A stretch of DNA of 18,870 bases from an uncultured Clostridia bacterium. GTDB lineage: Bacteria > Bacillota > Clostridia > Lachnospirales > CAG-274. How positions within the stretch are numbered: position 1 is the first letter of the stretch; every line of letters starts with the position of its first letter. The notes under the pieces were generated by a model. That model was given only the letters and a program-made list of their open reading frames with translations, did no database searches and had not been told where the DNA came from. Both the position numbers and the translations under genes were made by a program. The DNA lies in assembly GCA_947589405.1 (NCBI GenBank), contig CANQBT010000029.1, positions 1-18,870 of the forward strand, written 5' to 3'. Shown in pieces: positions 15,401-18,870 of the stretch.

Positions 15401-16091
15401 TGCGCCTAACGGCGAGGTCAAGGAATACTCCATTCCTTACGGCTCCAGAATATGCGTGCTCAACGGCGATGTTATAGAGGACGGCGACCAGATAACGGAA
15501 GGCTCCATCAATCCTCAGGATATTCTGAGAATAAACGGCGTAAGAGGCGTACAGGACTATATACTCAAGGAAGTACAGAGAGTGTACAGACTACAGGGCG
15601 TTGATATTAACGATAAGCATATAGAGGTCATAGTAAGACAGATGCTCAAGAGAGTAAGGATAGAGTCTGAAGGGGATACGGATATGCTTCCCGGCTCTCA
15701 GGTGGATTGGCTTGCCTTTGAGGACGCCAATGCAAAGGCCATAGCGGAAGGAAAAGAGCCTGCAACAGGCTCAAGGACCCTTTTGGGTATCACAAAGGCA
15801 TCTCTTGCCACAGATTCATTCCTTTCAGCTGCGTCATTCCAGGAAACTACAAAGGTCCTTACTGACGCTGCCGTAAGGGGTAAGCTGGATCCTCTTATCG
15901 GTCTTAAGGAAAATGTTATCATAGGTAAGCTTATACCGGCAGGCACAGGTATGAATCTTTACAGAAAGGTAGATCTGAAGCTGGATAAGCCCGACTATGT
16001 TCCCGAATCCGACATGGAGGAAATATATGCTGAGGAGATAATCAGCTCCGAAGATATTGGTATTGAACCTGTTATAAATAACGAGGAATAA
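12456..16091 (+). CDS. rpoC: DNA-directed RNA polymerase subunit beta'
   Basis: It is the catalytic beta' subunit, 1211 residues, the usual length for clostridia. N-terminal zinc site: C65, C67, C80, C83. The Mg2+-binding loop NADFDGDQ has D455, D457 and D459. The bridge-helix and trigger-loop region is intact (RGSNRQIKQLAGMRG and later GARKGLTDTALKTADSGYLT). The second zinc site uses C800, C878, C885 and C888; C880 is an additional nearby cysteine. The start ATG is one base after the rpoB stop, with AGGAGGTGG as ribosome-binding site inside rpoB, implying translational coupling. A strong terminator follows immediately. Confidence 0.98.
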   Translation: MSGNETEKQIIFDSIKIGLASPEKIRKWSYGEVKKPETINYRTLKPERDGLFCERIFGPTKDWECHCGKYKRIRHKGIICDRCGVEITKSKVRRERMGHIELAAPVSHIWYFKGIPSKMGTILGKSPKELEKVLYFASYIVLDPGETSFLYKEVITDQQRRDAEEKYGRNSFRAGMGAEAVKELLEAIDLDKESEELKKELVDATGQKKAKIIKRLEVVESFRLSGNRPEWMVMDVIPVIPPELRPMVQLDGGRFATSDLNDLYRRVINRNNRLKKLLELGTPDIIVRNEKRMLQEAVDALIDNGRRGRPVTGPGNRALKSLSDLLKGKQGRFRQNLLGKRVDYSGRSVIVVGPTLKLYQCGLPKEMAIELFKPFVMKKLVSDEIAANIKSAKRMVEQLKPEVWDVLEQVIKEHPVMLNRAPTLHRLGIQAFEPVLVEGRALKLHPLVCTAYNADFDGDQMAVHVPLSVEAQAECRFLLLAPNNLLKPSDGEPVVVPSQDMVLGIYYLTLAKEGEKGEGKVFLDENEALLAYDNHVISLHARIKVRRTVEINGEMKSAIVDTTAGRIIFNEIIPQDLGFVDRSIDENKFKFEIDFLTGKKELGKIINRCIHKHPATETAVVLDDIKSLGFKFSTRGSLTVSVSDMKIPEAKNELLAEGDEQVNKITAMYRKGLMTDEERHNKVIEVWEKVDDQITNALISNLGQYNDIYMMALSGARGSNRQIKQLAGMRGLMASPSGETIELPIKANFREGLTVQEYFISAHGARKGLTDTALKTADSGYLTRRLVDVSQDIIVREYDCSEDTDEKPYMEVSAFMDGQETIEPLEDRIRGRFSVEDITDPASGKVIVPADTLITPDMAEAVVNAGIEKVRIRTILSCKCHNGVCSKCYGANMASGRQVRIGEAVGIIAAQSIGEPGTQLTMRTFHTGGISGNDLTQGLPRVEELFEARKPKGLSIIAEFGGRVTINVVGTKANKKEDVIVTAPNGEVKEYSIPYGSRICVLNGDVIEDGDQITEGSINPQDILRINGVRGVQDYILKEVQRVYRLQGVDINDKHIEVIVRQMLKRVRIESEGDTDMLPGSQVDWLAFEDANAKAIAEGKEPATGSRTLLGITKASLATDSFLSAASFQETTKVLTDAAVRGKLDPLIGLKENVIIGKLIPAGTGMNLYRKVDLKLDKPDYVPESDMEEIYAEEIISSEDIGIEPVINNEE

Positions 16092-16120
16092 ACTAAGGGG
16101 CTGTAAGCCCCTTAGTTTTC
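16091..16120 (+). terminator. rpoBC terminator
   Basis: A perfect 12-bp stem (AACTAAGGGGCT at 16091-16102, AGCCCCTTAGTT at 16106-16117) with a 3-base loop and a TTTTC tail. The last base of the rpoC stop codon is the first base of the stem. Confidence 0.92.
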
Positions 16121-16151
16121 TTATATATTCAGAATGATCAAGGAGGACGGC

Positions 16152-16334
16152 ATGGATATACAGGTAGGCGACATCGTAACAATGAAGAAGCAGCACCCCT
16201 GCGGGTCTAAGGACTGGGAAATATTAAGGATAGGTGCGGATTTCAGAATGAAATGCTGCGGCTGTGGTCATATGGTAATGCTTGCCAGGACAAAGGCCGA
16301 AAAAAACATAAAAAATGTTGTTCATAAGGGGTAG
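16152..16334 (+). CDS. DUF951 family small protein
   Basis: A 60-residue protein matching the DUF951 pattern: VGDIVTMKKQHPCGSKDWEILRIG, then CCGCGHMVMLAR. It has one early cysteine (HPCG) and a CCGC cluster. The family is widespread in Bacillota (YyzM in B. subtilis) and has no firmly established function. The conserved cysteines may suggest metal binding, but that is inference. The start at 16152 is chosen because AAGGAGG (16140-16146) sits 5 bases before it; an in-frame ATG at 16134 has no ribosome-binding site. It lies just after the rpoC terminator, so it depends on read-through or a promoter I cannot identify. Confidence 0.85.
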   Translation: MDIQVGDIVTMKKQHPCGSKDWEILRIGADFRMKCCGCGHMVMLARTKAEKNIKNVVHKG

Positions 16335-16383
16335 TTTTGTTATTTTGTATAAAAATAAGTTAATATGTTGTTTACAATTATCA

Positions 16384-16413
16384 TTGTTTTGTGAAGCCCT
16401 TATGTGGTATACT
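16384..16413 (+). promoter_or_regulatory. Promoter of the dockerin/PL9-like gene
   Basis: TTGTTT (16384-16389) and TATACT (16408-16413) have an 18-base spacing, with TGG just before the -10 box (extended -10). The start near 16420 leaves a leader of about 20 bases containing AAAGGAGAG. Confidence 0.55.
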
Positions 16414-16441
16414 TAAAAAAAAGATATAAAGGAGAGATTTG

Positions 16442-18595
16442 ATGAAAAAAAGAATACTTGCAGCGATACTTTCCTTTGTTATGCTTATGTCGGTAAGCGT
16501 ATCTGCCGCTGTATACGGCGATGCAGATGGTGACGGAAGCGTAACATCAAGAGATGCGTCAGCTGCTATGGACTATGTTCTGGATAGCGGCAAGCTGCCT
16601 TCTGCGGAAAATTTCATAACGATGCTGGATATGGACGGAAACGGCGAAATAAACAGCGCAGATGTAGCCTATATACTTCAGAAGGTGCTTGACTCAACAT
16701 TCAGATCACCTGTAGAGAAGGGAGAAGTACCTCCTTATGAGCCTACAGAGGTTTCAACAGAGTCTGCTACACAGGCAACAACGGCAGAACCTGTTACTCA
16801 GGCAACAACAGCCGAACCTACAACACAGGCAACAACTGTTGAGCCAACTACACAGGCAACTACAGAAAAGCCGGTGGAGACCACTACCGAAGCGTTTACA
16901 GACGGCGTTATAAGAAGTCCTCATAGTATGGACGTAAACAGCTTTCTGAGTGACCCTTATTTCGATTCTACCGTTGACAAGACCAATCTTCAGGGCGCAA
17001 ACGGAGATTACAGAATAAGGATAAAGTCAGGAGAGTATATTGAATTTACCGTTTCAAAGGGCGCCAATGTATATATTACGGCAAAGCATGCCAGCACGAC
17101 CGACGGAGATCCGAGATCACTTTTCCTTTCAGCGGTAAACGGCAGCTATTCAAAGGAAGTAGAATATAAGATGGGAGATCCTTATGAGGAGATACTCTAT
17201 GGCGCAAAGTTGGAGGGTACATATAGGATAACTTCCAGCGCACACATGGATATTAAAGAAATAAGGATAACTTTTGACGATGTGGAAATGCCTACGGAAA
17301 CAACTACCGTTATTGAAATGCCTGAGGTACCGTCAGAAATAACCACTAACGACACAAGTATCGAGGTAGGCGACTTTAGCGAGCTTAAGTCAGCTATTTC
17401 AAAGACAAATGTGGATATTTACATCAAGAACGATATTGAATGTACGGATTCATTAAGGCTTGACAACAGAAATGCCAATGTGAACATTATAGGTGTGACA
17501 CAGTCTGACGGCACTCTTCCAAGCATTGACTTTACACCTTTCAGAGACAGCGCTACGTCTACAGGTGAAAGCGGTACCGGCATAAGAATATCAGGCAGCG
17601 GATATTCCTTTGAGAATGTCATAGTAGAAAAGGCTCCTGACTGCGGTATCAGAATAAAGAACAGCAGCACTTCTGCAAGCAACTGCTTCTTTAAAAACTG
17701 TATATTCAGATACAACAACAATTCGGGCATATCTATGACAAACGGCACTCATGACGTTACATTTATAGCTGTAGACAGCTACAGAAACGGAGATATAGTA
17801 AACAAGTGCGGCGATGATGCAGACGGATTTTCTCCAAAGCTTGGCTGCGGAAACAATATATATTTCTACAACTGCCGTGCATGGGAAAACAGCGACGACG
17901 GTTGGGACAGCTATGAATCCTCACCTTATGTTGGAAATATATACTATATAGAGTGTCTTGCATGGAACAACGGCAATCCCAATGTATTCACAGGAGAGTA
18001 CGACTATAAGAACGGCTTCCCTCTTGATAAGAACTTACTCTATGTAGAGCAGATATTAAGAGAGGATCCCGATTTTGAAACTAAGTTCAACAACAAACAG
18101 GTTTCATCATGGCCAAGAGTTACCATAAGACTTTACGGCGGCATGACAAGGACTTATGAACAGCTTCTTTCAGATGCTTGGGGCGGCAATCCCAACGGAT
18201 TCAAGTTCGGCTCATCAGCCACTCCTTCAAAGTCCTACAGATATATAGAGAACTGTATTGCCTTCGACCATGTGGACAATGCTCATCAGTCTCCTGCAAA
18301 GGGCTATGACCAGAATGGCGGTTCAGCTCGTTTTGATATTATAAACGGTCTGAGCTTTGACAATCAGCAGAACTACTGGATGGACAAGATGACCGCTATT
18401 TCACAGGAGGGTACGGCGCTTAGCTTTGGCGGAGGACAAGCAGATACTACCAAGAATCTCAAAATATCATCTCCTTCGGATTCAGAGCAGGAAAGCCTGA
18501 GAACGGCAGTACACAATTACAGAGATGAGATCTATGATTTTGTTTACAGCGACAAAACACCGGGAATAAAGCTTTGCCCGGTATTTAACAGATAA
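16442..18595 (+). CDS. Secreted dockerin-containing polysaccharide lyase, PL9-like
   Basis: It is probably an extracellular pectate or related polysaccharide lyase attached to a cellulosome-type scaffold. The ATG at 16442, after AAAGGAGAG, gives 717 residues; a TTG one codon earlier is less likely. Signal peptide: 1-22. A type I dockerin follows at about 25-85, with two calcium loops (D27, D29, D31, D38; D63, D65, N67, D74). A Thr-rich linker includes four 9-residue repeats (110-145). A beta-sandwich, carbohydrate-binding-like region covers about 155-280. The right-handed beta-helix runs from about 310 to 660. In it, D461, D485, D486 and D489 reproduce the spacing of the calcium aspartates of Pel9A as I recall them, and K588 in NGFKFG is the candidate catalytic base. 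The usual dockerin position is C-terminal; here it is N-terminal. Confidence 0.88.
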   Translation: MKKRILAAILSFVMLMSVSVSAAVYGDADGDGSVTSRDASAAMDYVLDSGKLPSAENFITMLDMDGNGEINSADVAYILQKVLDSTFRSPVEKGEVPPYEPTEVSTESATQATTAEPVTQATTAEPTTQATTVEPTTQATTEKPVETTTEAFTDGVIRSPHSMDVNSFLSDPYFDSTVDKTNLQGANGDYRIRIKSGEYIEFTVSKGANVYITAKHASTTDGDPRSLFLSAVNGSYSKEVEYKMGDPYEEILYGAKLEGTYRITSSAHMDIKEIRITFDDVEMPTETTTVIEMPEVPSEITTNDTSIEVGDFSELKSAISKTNVDIYIKNDIECTDSLRLDNRNANVNIIGVTQSDGTLPSIDFTPFRDSATSTGESGTGIRISGSGYSFENVIVEKAPDCGIRIKNSSTSASNCFFKNCIFRYNNNSGISMTNGTHDVTFIAVDSYRNGDIVNKCGDDADGFSPKLGCGNNIYFYNCRAWENSDDGWDSYESSPYVGNIYYIECLAWNNGNPNVFTGEYDYKNGFPLDKNLLYVEQILREDPDFETKFNNKQVSSWPRVTIRLYGGMTRTYEQLLSDAWGGNPNGFKFGSSATPSKSYRYIENCIAFDHVDNAHQSPAKGYDQNGGSARFDIINGLSFDNQQNYWMDKMTAISQEGTALSFGGGQADTTKNLKISSPSDSEQESLRTAVHNYRDEIYDFVYSDKTPGIKLCPVFNR
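16769..16876 (+). repeat. Four tandem 27-bp repeats encoding a Thr-rich linker
   Basis: Four in-frame copies of a 9-residue unit, TQATTxEPx, residues 110-145 of the dockerin protein (the last copy reads TQATTEKPV). They form the flexible linker between dockerin and the lyase part. Unit number could change in frame by recombination. Confidence 0.9.
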
Positions 18596-18602
18596 GATCG
18601 AT

Positions 18603-18655
18603 AAGCTGTCGTGTTATGATCTGTATTAAAAGAGATCTGATGCGGCAGCTTAATT
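18603..18655 (+). terminator. Probable terminator after the dockerin gene
   Basis: An imperfect hairpin: AAGCTGTCG (18603-18611) pairs with CGGCAGCTT (18643-18651) with one wobble, and GATCT/AGATC pair inside. It is followed by only a weak T-rich stretch (AATTTG). Confidence 0.4.
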
Positions 18656-18673
18656 TGTGCTTTGTGCGTAAGT

Positions 18674-18760
18674 TCGACCCTTCAGTCAGCCCATGCAAAT
18701 CCGTTCATAACTTGCAATTCTTGGTTGGGCTGACAGCTCCCCTTACGAAGGGGAGCTTAG
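18674..18760. repeat. Dispersed hairpin repeat, copy 3
   Basis: It begins with the same 16 bases as copy 2 (TCGACCCTTCAGTCAG, 18674-18689). The first stem, GTCAGCCCA/TGGGCTGAC (18685-18693, 18726-18734), encloses TGCAA/TTGCA. The second is a perfect 10-bp stem AGCTCCCCTT-ACG-AAGGGGAGCT (18735-18757). It lacks the 65-bp module shared by copies 1 and 2. It may also help stop transcription from the dockerin gene, but has no T-run. Confidence 0.75.
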
Positions 18761-18870
18761 GTAGTTGTCCCCCATAATTTCTTAGTTAGAAATAAAGTTG
18801 TTTTTTCAGTATTATAAAGCTGTTGAGGAACACAAAATTTAAGGAAGCCCTTTCCCCCACCTCAAGCCTC
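18761..18870. other. Right-end stretch with no recognised gene
   Basis: About 110 A/T-rich bases after the hairpin repeat. I see no open frame with a ribosome-binding site, no convincing promoter and no RNA gene. It is probably intergenic and continues beyond the window. Confidence 0.5.

Overview
The window looks like chromosomal DNA from a low-to-mid-GC Gram-positive anaerobe of the Clostridia, most likely the Oscillospiraceae/Ruminococcus group. The evidence is a T-box leader on metG, Bacillota-style RpoB/RpoC, strong AAGGAGG ribosome-binding sites, heavy use of ATA (Ile) and AGA (Arg) codons, short hairpin repeats between genes, and a secreted dockerin-bearing pectate-lyase-like enzyme of the kind made by plant-fibre degraders. 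No phage genes, transposases, CRISPR arrays, tRNAs or rRNAs were seen.

Region 1 (1-4650) is a housekeeping block. A minus-strand gene cut by the left edge starts at base 19. Its promoter region is duplicated around a hairpin repeat. Reading right come a methionine-type T-box, metG, a second hairpin repeat, a TatD-family nuclease and a secreted G5+3D cell-wall protein. metG-tatD-(G5/3D protein) matches the metS-yabD-yabE order of Bacillus subtilis, but rnmV and ksgA do not follow. The 3D gene has a long leader with a possible 13-codon leader peptide.

Region 2 (4650-8230) holds a single-chain Wzz/BY-kinase, where chain-length regulator and tyrosine kinase are fused. It ends in a 12-tyrosine tail. 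Next comes a shared terminator and a minus-strand pair: a class I aminotransferase resembling LL-diaminopimelate aminotransferase, followed by a NimA/pyridoxamine-phosphate-oxidase-like flavoprotein.

Region 3 (8230-16130) is rpoB-rpoC with its own promoter. It is not preceded by the usual rplKAJL genes. RpoB has an unusually long acidic tail. Just upstream of rpoB lie two mirror-image, converging promoter-like sequences and a minus-strand terminator with no gene to serve. Together these suggest a short unannotated RNA or an interference-controlled rpoB promoter, and I rate this the most interesting observation.

Region 4 (16130-18870) has a small DUF951 protein, then a secreted protein with an N-terminal dockerin, a Thr-rich repeat linker and a PL9-like beta-helix. 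The third hairpin repeat and about 110 bases with no recognisable gene close the window.
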